Below, one piece after another: positions 1-8,120 of a DNA stretch of 64,000 bases. The stretch is taken from contig NZ_JTHN01000081.1 of assembly GCF_001399685.1 (NCBI RefSeq), forward strand, positions 1-64,000, written 5' to 3'. A program made the position numbers and the translations under genes. This DNA comes from Paenibacillus sp. A3. Its GTDB lineage: Bacteria; Bacillota; Bacilli; Paenibacillales; NBRC-103111. Below the pieces are notes generated by a model. The model ran no database searches, was not told where the DNA came from, and saw only the letters and a program-made list of their open reading frames with translations. The first letter of the stretch is position 1. Every line of letters begins with the position of its first letter.

Positions 1-1210
1 GAAGCGAGGCGTAGCCGCAATGCTCGAGCCCGGCCAAAGCCAGCGCGAACGGCGGCGAAGCGTCCCGCACGAAAAAGGCTGCGCCGCTCTGAATCGTCTG
101 CTCGACGGCCGCGGCAAGCGAGGCTGGCTGTTCGAGCAGCGGCAGCGTCAGCTCCAGCTTGCACACCGGGAGGTTGCGGATCGGCAGCAGCGTAGGGTCC
201 AAATGGACGGTAGCTCCGCTGATCTCCGTGCTCTGCATGCCCGCTCCGATAACCGTCGCCCGGACGGTCTGATCGGGTACCGCCAGCCGGATCGGATACC
301 GCGCGGCGCACGCTTTGAGCGTATGCGCCAGCAGCGGTCCGATATCGCCGTGCTTGGCGGCTTCGGCCAAGCTCTGCGGCTTCGCTTCCTCCATCAGCCG
401 CCCGATGCCGCCGGATACCGTCCATTCTTCGATCGGCGGCACTTGCGGCAGCGAAGCACCAAGCGTCAGCTTGCGAACCGCATCGCGCTCTTCGGGAGCC
501 ATCATGCCCGCCAAATCGTCGAGCATGGCGAGACTCATCGCCCGGCACAGCTCCTCAAGCAGGGCGTAGCTGACGGTATGCCCCGGCTCCAGCCGGTATC
601 CGGCAGCCTCCAGCCACGGGCGGATCGACGGCGAGACGCTCGTCACCGTTCCCCCGGCGTTCAGCTCGATCAGGCGTCCGCCGATATGGTACGTCACCGT
701 GCCGACCGCTTTTCCCCGGTAAAATACGGCCGCATTGGCCGTCCCTCCGCCAATGTCGATATTGGCGACGGCGCCGCGCACCTCCAGCGAGCGGCGGTCC
801 GCTCCGGCGCCTTTGCCGGCAAGCAGCCCTTCGAGATCCGCTCCAGCCGTCGCGACGACGAAGTCCCCGGAACGCTCGGCCAGCAGGTGCACGATCCGGC
901 GCGCGTTCGTTTTCGTCGCGGTCTCGCCGGTGATGATCACCGCGCCAGATTTCAACTCTTCCGGCCGGACGCCGGCCTGCTCGTATTCTTCGGTCAGAAT
1001 GGTCCAGATCCTATCCGCATCCACTTCGTCTTCGCCGAGCAGTGGCGTGCTGTGGATCGGGCTCGCGTAGATCAATTCCCGCTGCGCGATGTCAAAGCGG
1101 GGAAGACTGAGCGCGCCTGACGTCCGCACCAGCTTCAGACGGCTGACGATCATTTTGGTCGTGCTCGTGCCGATATCGATGCCTACGCTGGTAATCCATT
1201 GTGGCTCCAT
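1..1210 (-). CDS. eutA: EutA, ethanolamine ammonia-lyase reactivating factor (partial, C-terminus off the left edge)
   Basis: EutA is the ATPase-like chaperone that swaps damaged cobalamin out of ethanolamine ammonia-lyase. Reading the minus strand from ATG at 1210 gives an open frame of about 403 codons to the window edge; full EutA is roughly 470 residues, so the end is missing. The N-terminus shows the actin-like phosphate loop VGIDIGTSTTKM, and the middle shows a second nucleotide motif, NIDIGGGTANAAVF. The start lies 19 bases after the eutV stop, with GGTGAG upstream. It is the last visible gene of the operon; eutB and eutC are expected just outside. Family assignment is firm. Confidence 0.93.
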   Translation of the reverse strand, partial: MEPQWITSVGIDIGTSTTKMIVSRLKLVRTSGALSLPRFDIAQRELIYASPIHSTPLLGEDEVDADRIWTILTEEYEQAGVRPEELKSGAVIITGETATKTNARRIVHLLAERSGDFVVATAGADLEGLLAGKGAGADRRSLEVRGAVANIDIGGGTANAAVFYRGKAVGTVTYHIGGRLIELNAGGTVTSVSPSIRPWLEAAGYRLEPGHTVSYALLEELCRAMSLAMLDDLAGMMAPEERDAVRKLTLGASLPQVPPIEEWTVSGGIGRLMEEAKPQSLAEAAKHGDIGPLLAHTLKACAARYPIRLAVPDQTVRATVIGAGMQSTEISGATVHLDPTLLPIRNLPVCKLELTLPLLEQPASLAAAVEQTIQSGAAFFVRDASPPFALALAGLEHCGYASL

Positions 1211-1229
1211 GCGTCCGCTCACCGCTCTT

Positions 1230-1823
1230 TCAAGGACCGAACCAGCGCTTCGGCCCGTCCTTCAATATTCCATCCGCCAGCTTGATCAGCGGCATCCCTT
1301 CCGCCATCGAGGCGGCGCGCATTTTCCGGTACGCTTCTTCTTCATCCAGCGCGAAGGTTTTCATGACAATCCCTTTCGCTTTCTCGATCCGTTTCCGCTC
1401 TTCGATCGACTGCTTGAGCTGCTCCAGGTCTTTTTTGAGCGAGTCGATTCTTTCCTTCTGACTGAGCGCAATTTCGACCGCCGGAATCAAATCCTCCTCC
1501 GACACCGGTTTGACCAAATAGGCGGCAACCCCGGCACTGCGGGCGTCCTGCACCAGTTCTTTCTGGCTATACGCCGTCAGCAGCAGAACCGACGTTTCCG
1601 TGTCATGCAGACTGCGAATGATGCGGGACGCTTTGATGCCGTTCATCACCGGCATTTTCACATCCATGATGACCAGGTCGGGCTTGAGCGCGGCGACGAG
1701 CTCGATCGCTTCCTCGCCGTTCTTCGCTTCCCCTGCCACCGCATAGCCTTCTTCCTCCAACATTTCACGGATATCCATTCGAATGATCGGGTCGTCATCC
1801 ACGACGACGATCGAGTTCTTCAT
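1230..1823 (-). CDS. eutV: EutV, ANTAR-domain response regulator
   Basis: EutV is the RNA-binding output half of the ethanolamine two-component system. When phosphorylated it stabilises a two-hairpin RNA and prevents terminator formation. The protein has 197 residues. Residues 1-120 form a receiver with acidic residues VVDDD at 7-11, phospho-acceptor Asp54 in VIMDVKMP, and the conserved Lys near residue 104 (LVKP). Residues about 130-190 form a coiled segment plus the ANTAR helices (KGIVMKTF, EEAYRKMR). A strong AGGAGGTG lies before the ATG. It follows eutW by 53 bases, so kinase and regulator are co-expressed. Its likely target inside this window is the hairpin in front of eutL. Confidence 0.95.
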   Translation of the reverse strand: MKNSIVVVDDDPIIRMDIREMLEEEGYAVAGEAKNGEEAIELVAALKPDLVIMDVKMPVMNGIKASRIIRSLHDTETSVLLLTAYSQKELVQDARSAGVAAYLVKPVSEEDLIPAVEIALSQKERIDSLKKDLEQLKQSIEERKRIEKAKGIVMKTFALDEEEAYRKMRAASMAEGMPLIKLADGILKDGPKRWFGP

Positions 1824-1876
1824 CTTGACACCTCCTCATAAGTCCGACAAATATGACGCCCCTTGATCGGCGGCGT

Positions 1877-3319
1877 TTAGACCGGTTTCGGCTCCGCCGG
1901 GAAAAGCGGAAACGTAATCGTGACCTGTGTGCCTTCCCCGGTGGAAGCCATCTGCAGGAGGCCTCCGAGATTTTCGCGCACAAGCGTTTCCGTAATTTTC
2001 AACCCGAGATGACCTTTGCGGGCGCTATCGCCTGTGACGGGCAGCCCGATGCCGTTATCCGCTACCACCATGCGGACGATCTGCCCGCTGCAGTACAGCG
2101 AGATCCGAATGTCTCCCTGCTCGCGGTCGACGAACGCATGCGTCACGCAATTTTGCACAAGCTCGTTGGAGACGAGTGCCAGCGTGGTGGCGATGTCGGA
2201 CGGCAGCGTCAAGGTATCTCCCGAAATGGAGACGCGGATCGCTTGGTCCGGCTTAACCGTGGAGGAGACGACGTTCTTCGCGATGCGATCCAGCACATCG
2301 TTGAACTGGATCGTTTCCAGCCCGTCGTAGGCCAGCATCTCGTGGATGACCGCGATGCTGTTGATGCGGTTGATGCTGTCGCGGTATATTTTCTCGACCT
2401 CCTCCAGCTTCGTGCGGCGCATTTGCAGCCGGAGCAGGCTGGAGACGGTTTGCAGATTGTTTTTGACCCGGTGGTGAATCTCCTTGATGACAGCCGATTT
2501 AATGACGAGCTGCTTCTCTTTTTCCTTCAGGTCCGAGATGTCCCGGATCAGCATCAGCCCGAGGGCTCCCTGCTGCTGCCGGTTGATCGAGACGGTTTTC
2601 AGCTCCAGCGCGACATGCCCGATCACAAGCTCCTGACGGACGATGCCCGTTGGCGCGAGCAGCGAAGCGCGATCCAGCTTGCCGTAAAACAGCTCGACCA
2701 GGCTTGAGCCTTCCGGCGCGCCGCCGTGCCCGATCTCCTGCAGCATTTGCCGGGCCCGCGGGTTCGCATAGGTGATATTCGCCTGTCCGTCGAACAGCAC
2801 GATGCCCTCGTGCATGAGCGATTGGACGCTGCTTTCCGACAAAGCGACCGCAAGCAGCGTTTCGCTGAGCTGCTCCGTCGTTTCGCGCAGCCGCTCCACG
2901 TTTTTTTCCTGCTCGACGATCTCCGAAATGTCCTGCTCCATGATGAGCACGCCGATCACGCGGCCGGTTGTGGCGCGGATCGGGACGACATTTTGCCGCA
3001 TCGCGATCTGCTCCTGGGATATTCCCCGGGAACCGATGACCGGCTGGCCGGACAGCAGGCAAAACATCACGGCCGGCTCGTTGTGCGCATAAGCGTGCAT
3101 ACCGACCACCGACGAGCGGTAAAGCGACGGAGCCGTCGTCGGCTTGGCCTCGGCAACGACGAGCGCCGTGCCTTGATCCGCAAGCGGACAGTCGATGAAC
3201 ACGTCCGACTGGAACACGTCGGCGAACAATTGCAAATGCCGCGACAAATCTATAATAACTTCCACTTCTTCTGCAGATAACAGGGTGCGCTCCGCGCACA
3301 GTTCGGCAATCGATGGCAT
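1877..3319 (-). CDS. eutW: EutW, ethanolamine-sensing histidine kinase
   Basis: This is the cytoplasmic sensor kinase that phosphorylates EutV when ethanolamine is present. I place the start at the internal ATG (MPSIAELC) because AGGGA precedes it at good spacing; an upstream in-frame start would add 11 residues without a good site. In the 480-residue product the first part is a sensory/PAS-like region with no membrane segment. The HisKA_2-type phosphorylation helix EIHHRVKNNLQ lies near residue 282. The ATPase domain has the N-box SNELVQNCVTHAF and G-box DNGIGLP. This layout matches the Firmicute EutW family. A 155-base gap separates it from eutP upstream, which may hold an extra promoter. 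Confidence 0.93.
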   Translation of the reverse strand: MPSIAELCAERTLLSAEEVEVIIDLSRHLQLFADVFQSDVFIDCPLADQGTALVVAEAKPTTAPSLYRSSVVGMHAYAHNEPAVMFCLLSGQPVIGSRGISQEQIAMRQNVVPIRATTGRVIGVLIMEQDISEIVEQEKNVERLRETTEQLSETLLAVALSESSVQSLMHEGIVLFDGQANITYANPRARQMLQEIGHGGAPEGSSLVELFYGKLDRASLLAPTGIVRQELVIGHVALELKTVSINRQQQGALGLMLIRDISDLKEKEKQLVIKSAVIKEIHHRVKNNLQTVSSLLRLQMRRTKLEEVEKIYRDSINRINSIAVIHEMLAYDGLETIQFNDVLDRIAKNVVSSTVKPDQAIRVSISGDTLTLPSDIATTLALVSNELVQNCVTHAFVDREQGDIRISLYCSGQIVRMVVADNGIGLPVTGDSARKGHLGLKITETLVRENLGGLLQMASTGEGTQVTITFPLFPAEPKPV

Positions 3320-3474
3320 AAGCAATCCCTCACGACGTCTCGATTTGTACATGCATCGATTTTATTTTCACACAAACCGCGCTGCGAAGAAAGCCCTTAC
3401 ACAAGGTAAATTCTTCCTGTATCCTGCGCTTCCCGGTAGGTTTCCCTTTTGTACCCGTTGCTACACGCTCGAAG

Positions 3475-3915
3475 CTATCGGTTCACGAAGCCCAGCAGCA
3501 GCTCCTTCAGCTCCGCGATGCCATCGCCGCTGGCCGCCGACGTCAAGAGGATTTCCCCTTTAGGCAGCGATGACCGGAGCAGCGAGACTGCCCGGTCCGG
3601 ATCGGCCTTCGGGTGATCGATTTTCGTAACGGCCCCGATGGCCGGAATCGGAAAGCCCCCGGCAAACCCGGGCGGAAAATAGTTCCGGTCGCGGGTCGCG
3701 TCCTGTATGAGCAAAATCGCCGCCGCTTGATGCGATGTCGCCATCAGCGAACGATAGTAGAGCGGATTCTCGCTGTACTCGCCGGGCGTATCGATCAGCC
3801 AGTCGCGGAACACGAGGCTTTGCGTTTTGACCGCCGCTTCCTGTTCGCCCATCAGCGCTTTGACCAACGTCGATTTGCCGGCGCCTACGGCGCCGATGAT
3901 CATGACTTTACGCAT
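3475..3915 (-). CDS. eutP: EutP/PduV-family small P-loop protein
   Basis: EutP is a small Ras-like P-loop protein found in Eut and Pdu loci. Members have been described as an acetate kinase or as a compartment-associated GTPase, so the exact reaction is not settled by sequence. The P-loop GAVGAGKS is at residues 8-15, DTPGEY serves as the G3 motif, and TKID is a plausible base-recognition motif. At 146 residues it has the family's normal length. GAGGT precedes the start, which lies 3 bases after the eutS stop, so the two are translationally linked. Family is certain; biochemical role is known only from homologues. Confidence 0.92.
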   Translation of the reverse strand: MRKVMIIGAVGAGKSTLVKALMGEQEAAVKTQSLVFRDWLIDTPGEYSENPLYYRSLMATSHQAAAILLIQDATRDRNYFPPGFAGGFPIPAIGAVTKIDHPKADPDRAVSLLRSSLPKGEILLTSAASGDGIAELKELLLGFVNR

Positions 3916-3918
3916 GGC

Positions 3919-4260
3919 CTACGACCTCGTCAAAGGAGCGATTGAAAATTTCAGTTTCTCGTGCAAAAATTCGTTGACCGATTCGATCGCCATTTCGACC
4001 GCCGATACGTCGCCCACGATAACCAGAGAACCGGTAAAGCGGTCCAAATAGCCGATATCGACGTTCGCGGCTTTCGTGGCAATATCCGCCGCGATGATCG
4101 CCGTTTCCGTCGGCGTCAACGTCAGAATGCCGATCGCGCTCGCCTTCTCGATCCCGAGCTTCGTATACAGTACGGGATCGGGGTTGGCGATCACATGCGC
4201 GAGCGTAAGCTGTTTGCCGGGTACATATTCCTGAATGACCCGTTGTTTCTCCTGTTCCAT
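3919..4260 (-). CDS. eutS: EutS, BMC-domain shell protein
   Basis: EutS is a hexameric microcompartment shell protein of the circularly permuted BMC type. The 113-residue sequence has the family hallmarks: an N-terminal extension ([20 protein letters not shown]) that forms a beta barrel over the hexamer face, then a single BMC fold with [20 protein letters not shown] and [23 protein letters not shown] lies just before the ATG. It follows eutN by 10 bases and precedes eutP by 3. In homologues the hexamer is bent, which is thought to shape shell edges. Confidence 0.95.
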   Translation of the reverse strand: MEQEKQRVIQEYVPGKQLTLAHVIANPDPVLYTKLGIEKASAIGILTLTPTETAIIAADIATKAANVDIGYLDRFTGSLVIVGDVSAVEMAIESVNEFLHEKLKFSIAPLTRS

Positions 4261-4270
4261 ATGCCTCCTC

Positions 4271-4552
4271 CTAACCGCCGCTGTCGTCGCCGACTTCGAA
4301 GCTGTCTACAATGCCGACGATCATGGCGTCGATGGGCACCATTTTACCGCTGAACAGCACGCGGGCCGGACTTCCCCGGGACACGATCACATTCTCGCCG
4401 ACGCCCGCTCCGATGCGGTCTGCGGCGATGACCGGCTGCCCTGCTTCGCGATCCTTGAAATCGATCGGCTGGACAACCATCAGCTTCAGGTTGTCCATGC
4501 CCTCTTCCTTCTGCGTGGCCCACACGCTGCCGATCACTTTCCCCATAAACAT
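4271..4552 (-). CDS. eutN: EutN/CcmL-type shell vertex protein
   Basis: This is the pentameric BMV protein that caps microcompartment vertices. It has 93 residues. The start [13 protein letters not shown] is the conserved first strand and turn of the fold, and later [21 protein letters not shown] is the conserved central part. There are two candidate ATGs two codons apart (MFMGK); the first is used here because GGGTGA lies upstream. The C-terminus ends in an acidic tail ([11 protein letters not shown]). It lies between the unknown Eut protein and eutS, with gaps of 13 and 10 bases. Confidence 0.94.
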   Translation of the reverse strand: MFMGKVIGSVWATQKEEGMDNLKLMVVQPIDFKDREAGQPVIAADRIGAGVGENVIVSRGSPARVLFSGKMVPIDAMIVGIVDSFEVGDDSGG

Positions 4553-4565
4553 AGGACTTCACCCT

Positions 4566-5426
4566 TTACTCCGCATACTGGACTGCGACGTCTTTCTCCT
4601 TCAGCAAATCCGCCGCCAACGGAGAAACGATCGTACCTTTGCCAAGGATCAGCTTTCGCACGCCCGGCGAGGTACCCGTCTGCCGCTTGACCCATTCGGC
4701 GGTCAGCAGCTTGCCTTCGAACGCGGCGCTGCCCGCCGCTGCCGTACTGCCGTTCGCGGCGCTGGCTTGAGTGCCTGCCGCTTCCGGCAACGATGTGCCG
4801 CGAGTCGGCGTCTCGTTGCCCGGCTGGCGCTGCTCCACGCCGCATTTGCGCACTACTGCTTCCGCCAGCAGCTTCTGCGGCGCGAACTCCGCACCGAGAG
4901 CCGCAAGCTCGCGCTTATAACGATCGAACAGCTTGACGTAAGGCTTCGGCAGCGTCAGCGTTTTCAGCGTACGCCGATCCGCCCGTTTCAATCCGGATAT
5001 ATCGTCCCCGATCAGCACGAACTTATTCAAGACGAGCGCGGAAAACAAAATTTCCGCCTTCACCGTCCCTTTCAGCCCCTGCGCAGCCCGCGCGGCATTG
5101 TCCACATCGATCTCGGGAATGACGATTCCGTCGTATTCGAGCGGCAGCTCCAGCGGCGCGGGCGCATATTCGTCGGCGGCAATGATTTTGCCCGGACCGG
5201 CGCATTCGATTTTATGCAGGCCGAGCCACGAAGATGTTTCTCCGTCGAGAAACAGCATATCGTAGCAGATTCCGCTGTTTTTGAGCAATATAAAATGATC
5301 CGTGAACGCCTCGTGCGCGGTGCTGTCGCAAAACAGATACAGCACTTTGGGCTTTTTCGCCTGCTCCGCCTGCATCGCCTGCACGAGCTCACGGACGATC
5401 GATTCGATCATCGGTTTGATCTCCAT
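4566..5426 (-). CDS. Eut-operon protein of unknown function with C-terminal EutQ/EutT-like module
   Basis: I do not know the function. Position between eutN and eutD matches a conserved unnamed gene of Listeria and Enterococcus eut clusters. The 286-residue protein starts with an amphipathic helix (residues about 5-18, IESIVRELVQAM) that resembles microcompartment encapsulation helices. Residues 27-170 look like an alpha/beta flavoprotein-type fold (KVLYLFCDST, YDGIVIPEIDVDN, KFVLIGDDISGL). After an alanine/glycine-rich linker (about 195-235), the last 45 residues (LLTAEWVKR to VSPLAADLLKEKDVAVQ) align with the N-terminus of the adjacent EutD/PduL. Flavin binding is only a guess from the fold. 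Confidence 0.8.
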   Translation of the reverse strand: MEIKPMIESIVRELVQAMQAEQAKKPKVLYLFCDSTAHEAFTDHFILLKNSGICYDMLFLDGETSSWLGLHKIECAGPGKIIAADEYAPAPLELPLEYDGIVIPEIDVDNAARAAQGLKGTVKAEILFSALVLNKFVLIGDDISGLKRADRRTLKTLTLPKPYVKLFDRYKRELAALGAEFAPQKLLAEAVVRKCGVEQRQPGNETPTRGTSLPEAAGTQASAANGSTAAAGSAAFEGKLLTAEWVKRQTGTSPGVRKLILGKGTIVSPLAADLLKEKDVAVQYAE

Positions 5427-5432
5427 CCTTCG

Positions 5433-6221
5433 CTACCCCCTTTCCGCACGCGTGAAGACGCCGTTTTTGCCGATCATTTGCACCGTATCTCCGGTATTCA
5501 ATTGAGCGGCGTTCGCTTCGTCCGTATCGAGATGAACGTCAAGCGCATAGCGCGGGTTCACCCGGACCACAACGTCCGTAAACGCCAGCGGCCGGTCGCC
5601 GCGGGTTTGCAAGATGATTCGGTCCCCGTCGGACACCTCAAACCTCTGAGCGTCTTCAGGCGACATATGGACATGGTTTTTGGCGACGATCAAGCCCTGC
5701 GCCAGCACGACCGCGCCCTTCGGGCCGGCCACCGTGATGCCGGGCGTGCCTTCCAGATCGCCCGATAGCCGGACAAGGGGCTTCACGCCGAGCGCAAAGC
5801 CGTCCGTCCGGGATATCTCCACCTGGGACGCCCCGCGCGAAGGTCCGAGAATACGCACGTTCTGCAGAACGCCCCTCGGACCGATCAGCGTAACCGTTTC
5901 CTGTGCGGCAAATTGTCCGGGCTGCGACAGCTCCTTCAGCGGGGTAAGCTGGTAGCCCTCGCCGAACAGCGCCTCGACATGCTCCGGCGACAAATGCACG
6001 TGCCGGCCCGAGACGCCGACGGGAAGGAGCGGCGCTTCGGGCGCCGGCTCCGCAGGCAAGGCCGCCGGAGCTTCGGCCTTCAGACGCTGAATGGCGATGC
6101 CCCGGCTTTTCAGAAAATCATTGGCCGCCGGCGTCAGCAGGTCCCCGGCCGCGATCGGATACGGATTCGGGAGCCCCTGCGCCAATCGGCTGCGTAGACT
6201 CGTTTCCGTAATCAGCGCCAT
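5433..6221 (-). CDS. eutD: EutD (PduL-type) phosphotransacetylase with N-terminal EutQ/EutT-like extension
   Basis: This is the PduL-family phosphate acyltransferase, converting acetyl-CoA to acetyl phosphate and recycling CoA inside the compartment. The two PduL half-domains are visible, with zinc-ligand histidine motifs GVSGRHVHLS and later AKNHVHMS, as well as VSDGDRIILQT. The 262 residues exceed the usual core of about 210. The excess is an N-terminal domain of about 45 residues ending LLTPAANDFLKSRGIAI, then a Pro/Ala linker. That extension resembles the EutQ and EutT N-termini and the C-terminus of the next protein. The start lies 5 bases after eutM. Confidence 0.92.
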   Translation of the reverse strand: MALITETSLRSRLAQGLPNPYPIAAGDLLTPAANDFLKSRGIAIQRLKAEAPAALPAEPAPEAPLLPVGVSGRHVHLSPEHVEALFGEGYQLTPLKELSQPGQFAAQETVTLIGPRGVLQNVRILGPSRGASQVEISRTDGFALGVKPLVRLSGDLEGTPGITVAGPKGAVVLAQGLIVAKNHVHMSPEDAQRFEVSDGDRIILQTRGDRPLAFTDVVVRVNPRYALDVHLDTDEANAAQLNTGDTVQMIGKNGVFTRAERG

Positions 6222-6226
6222 AGGGA

Positions 6227-6514
6227 TTAGCCTTCAAGCTTCGGCAGAATGAATTCAATATCCGTGTGAGGACGAGGAATGACGTGTACGGAGACCAACT
6301 CGCCGATTTTTTCCGCAGCTGCCGCGCCGGCATCCGTAGCCGCTTTCACTGCGCCTACATCGCCGCGCACCATGACCGTTACCAAACCGCCGCCGACATG
6401 CACTTTTCCGATCAGCTTAACATTTGCCGCTTTGACCATTGCATCTGCTGCTTCAATCGATCCTACGAGTCCTTTCGTTTCTACCATTCCGAGTGCTGCC
6501 AATTCTCCTGCCAT
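6227..6514 (-). CDS. eutM: EutM/PduA-type hexameric shell protein
   Basis: This is the main single-domain BMC shell tile. The 95 residues comprise one complete BMC fold: [20 protein letters not shown], then [23 protein letters not shown], ending [16 protein letters not shown], which is typical for the EutM C-terminus. Pore residues fall in the [10 protein letters not shown] region. GGAGG lies before the ATG. It is preceded by a 91-base spacer carrying short tandem repeats, the longest gap among the structural genes of the operon. Confidence 0.97.
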   Translation of the reverse strand: MAGELAALGMVETKGLVGSIEAADAMVKAANVKLIGKVHVGGGLVTVMVRGDVGAVKAATDAGAAAAEKIGELVSVHVIPRPHTDIEFILPKLEG

Positions 6515-6557
6515 TGTCTATTCCTCCCTGGAATAAAAGTTTAGTTGATGATTCAAA

Positions 6558-6610
6558 ATTGAACTATCGGATGGAACTTACCGGATTAAACTTACCGAAT
6601 TAAACTTACT
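6558..6610. repeat. Short tandem repeats (about 14 bp, 3-4 copies) between eutE and eutM
   Basis: On the plus strand four successive units read ATTGAACTATCGG, ATGGAACTTACCGG, ATTAAACTTACCGA and ATTAAACTTACT. The last runs into the eutE stop codon. The unit is about 14 bases and the copies diverge at 1-4 positions. Nothing else is recognisable in this spacer except the eutM ribosome binding site. Confidence 0.7.
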
Positions 6611-8102
6611 TGGCTTCCAGCTGCAATTCGGATAGGACGCTGCGGACGATCTGCAGAACATCCTCCCGCGAAATCCCCGGATTGCCGGAGACTTCCGGCT
6701 GCAGCTTTTCCATCGTCCGCTCGACCGCCTGCGACGCCGCGGGGGCGATATCCATCTCGCGGATGCCGAAGGCGACGCGCTTGATGTTGAGCAGATGCTG
6801 CGGACCGATGTTGTCCGACGTAATATTGTTGCCGAACGAGCCGCAGCCCAGCGTAAACGACGGCGTAATGCCGGTCGTGGCGCCGATGCCGCCGAACGTC
6901 GTGCCCGAGTTGACGACGATGCGCGAGGCCGGCTTCTCCAGCCCGAACGCTTCGATGACGGATTCGTTCTCGCAGTGGATGCCGAGCGTATGCCCGAGTC
7001 CGCCGAGCTCCAGCAGCTCCATACAGCGGCTGCAGCCCTCCAGCCAATCCTTTACGGTGTAAAGCGCCAGCACCGGGCTTAACTTCTCCACGGAGAACGG
7101 GTACTCGTGTCCGACGCCCGTTTCTTCCGCAATCAATACCCGCGCCTCCGGCGGAACGGTAAAGCCCGCCATCTCCGCGATCACCTGCGGCGACCGGCCG
7201 ACGACTTTCGGGTTCAACCCTTTGCCGATCGTCAGAATCGAGCCGACCTTGCGCTTTTGCTCCTCATCGAGAAAATAGGCGCCCTGCCGCTTCAGTTCTT
7301 CGACGAGCTGCGGCTTGATCGACGAGTCGGCGACGATCGCCTGCTCCGAAGCGCAAATCGTGCCGTAATCGAACGTCTTGCTTTGCAAAATCAAGCTGAC
7401 CGCGCGGGACAGGTTCGCGCTGTGGTGCACGTACACCGGGACGTTGCCCGGCCCGACGCCATACGCGGGCTTGCCCGAGCTGTAAGCGGCCTTGACCATC
7501 GCCGTGCCGCCGGTCGCCAGAATCACATCCGTCCGCTTGTGCCGCATCAGCTCGTTGCTCGCCTCGACCGAGGGCTTCGACAAGCAGTGGATCAAACCTG
7601 CGGGAGCTCCCGCCTTCTCCGCCGCCTGCCGCATCACCCTGGCCGCTTCCAGCGAGCAGCGCAGCGCCGACGGATGCGGGCTGATGACGATCGCATTGCG
7701 CGCCTTCAGCGCGATCATGCACTTGAACATGACGGTCGACGTCGGATTGGTCGACGGAATGATCGCGGCGACGACGCCGACCGGCTGCGCCACTTCCCAC
7801 ACCTTGCGCTCGTCGTCCTTGCGGACGATCCCGACCGTCTTCATGTCTTTCATCGACCCGTAAACGTTTCGGGCGACGAAAAGATTTTTAGCCGTTTTAT
7901 CGGCCACTTTGCCGTACCCGGTCTCTTCCACAGCCATTTCGGCCAGCCGTACGGCTTCCGCCTCGGCCGCCCGGGCCATCGCAGCGACGATGTCGTCAAT
8001 CTGCGACTGGGTCATTTTTTCCAGCAGCTTCTGGGCTTGACCCGCTTCCTGCAGAAGGCTGCGCACTTCCTGTATCGCCTGCAAATCGGCGTCCAGCTTC
8101 AT
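6606..8102 (-). CDS. eutE: EutE, CoA-acylating acetaldehyde dehydrogenase
   Basis: EutE oxidises acetaldehyde made by ethanolamine ammonia-lyase to acetyl-CoA with NAD inside the microcompartment. The 498-residue protein shows the aldehyde-dehydrogenase fold with the cofactor loop VVAAIIPSTNPTSTVMFK, the glycine loop ATGGTAMVKAAYSSG and the catalytic Cys250 in DYGTICASEQA. An N-terminal helix (1-40) and a C-terminal amphipathic helix (about 478-495, SREDVLQIVRSVLSEL) are outside the enzyme core. The latter looks like an encapsulation peptide. GGGAG lies about 12 bases before the ATG. It follows the eutK-like gene by 18 bases. Confidence 0.96.
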   Translation of the reverse strand: MKLDADLQAIQEVRSLLQEAGQAQKLLEKMTQSQIDDIVAAMARAAEAEAVRLAEMAVEETGYGKVADKTAKNLFVARNVYGSMKDMKTVGIVRKDDERKVWEVAQPVGVVAAIIPSTNPTSTVMFKCMIALKARNAIVISPHPSALRCSLEAARVMRQAAEKAGAPAGLIHCLSKPSVEASNELMRHKRTDVILATGGTAMVKAAYSSGKPAYGVGPGNVPVYVHHSANLSRAVSLILQSKTFDYGTICASEQAIVADSSIKPQLVEELKRQGAYFLDEEQKRKVGSILTIGKGLNPKVVGRSPQVIAEMAGFTVPPEARVLIAEETGVGHEYPFSVEKLSPVLALYTVKDWLEGCSRCMELLELGGLGHTLGIHCENESVIEAFGLEKPASRIVVNSGTTFGGIGATTGITPSFTLGCGSFGNNITSDNIGPQHLLNIKRVAFGIREMDIAPAASQAVERTMEKLQPEVSGNPGISREDVLQIVRSVLSELQLEAK

Positions 8103-8120
8103 ATCGGGTTCTCACTCCCT

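Noticed and set aside
3320-3474. Possible cobalamin riboswitch or second ANTAR site in the eutP-eutW gap
   Set aside because: GGGAAACC-like and short CCTT/AAGG stems occur, but there is no B12 box, no A1/G4 hexaloop and no terminator.
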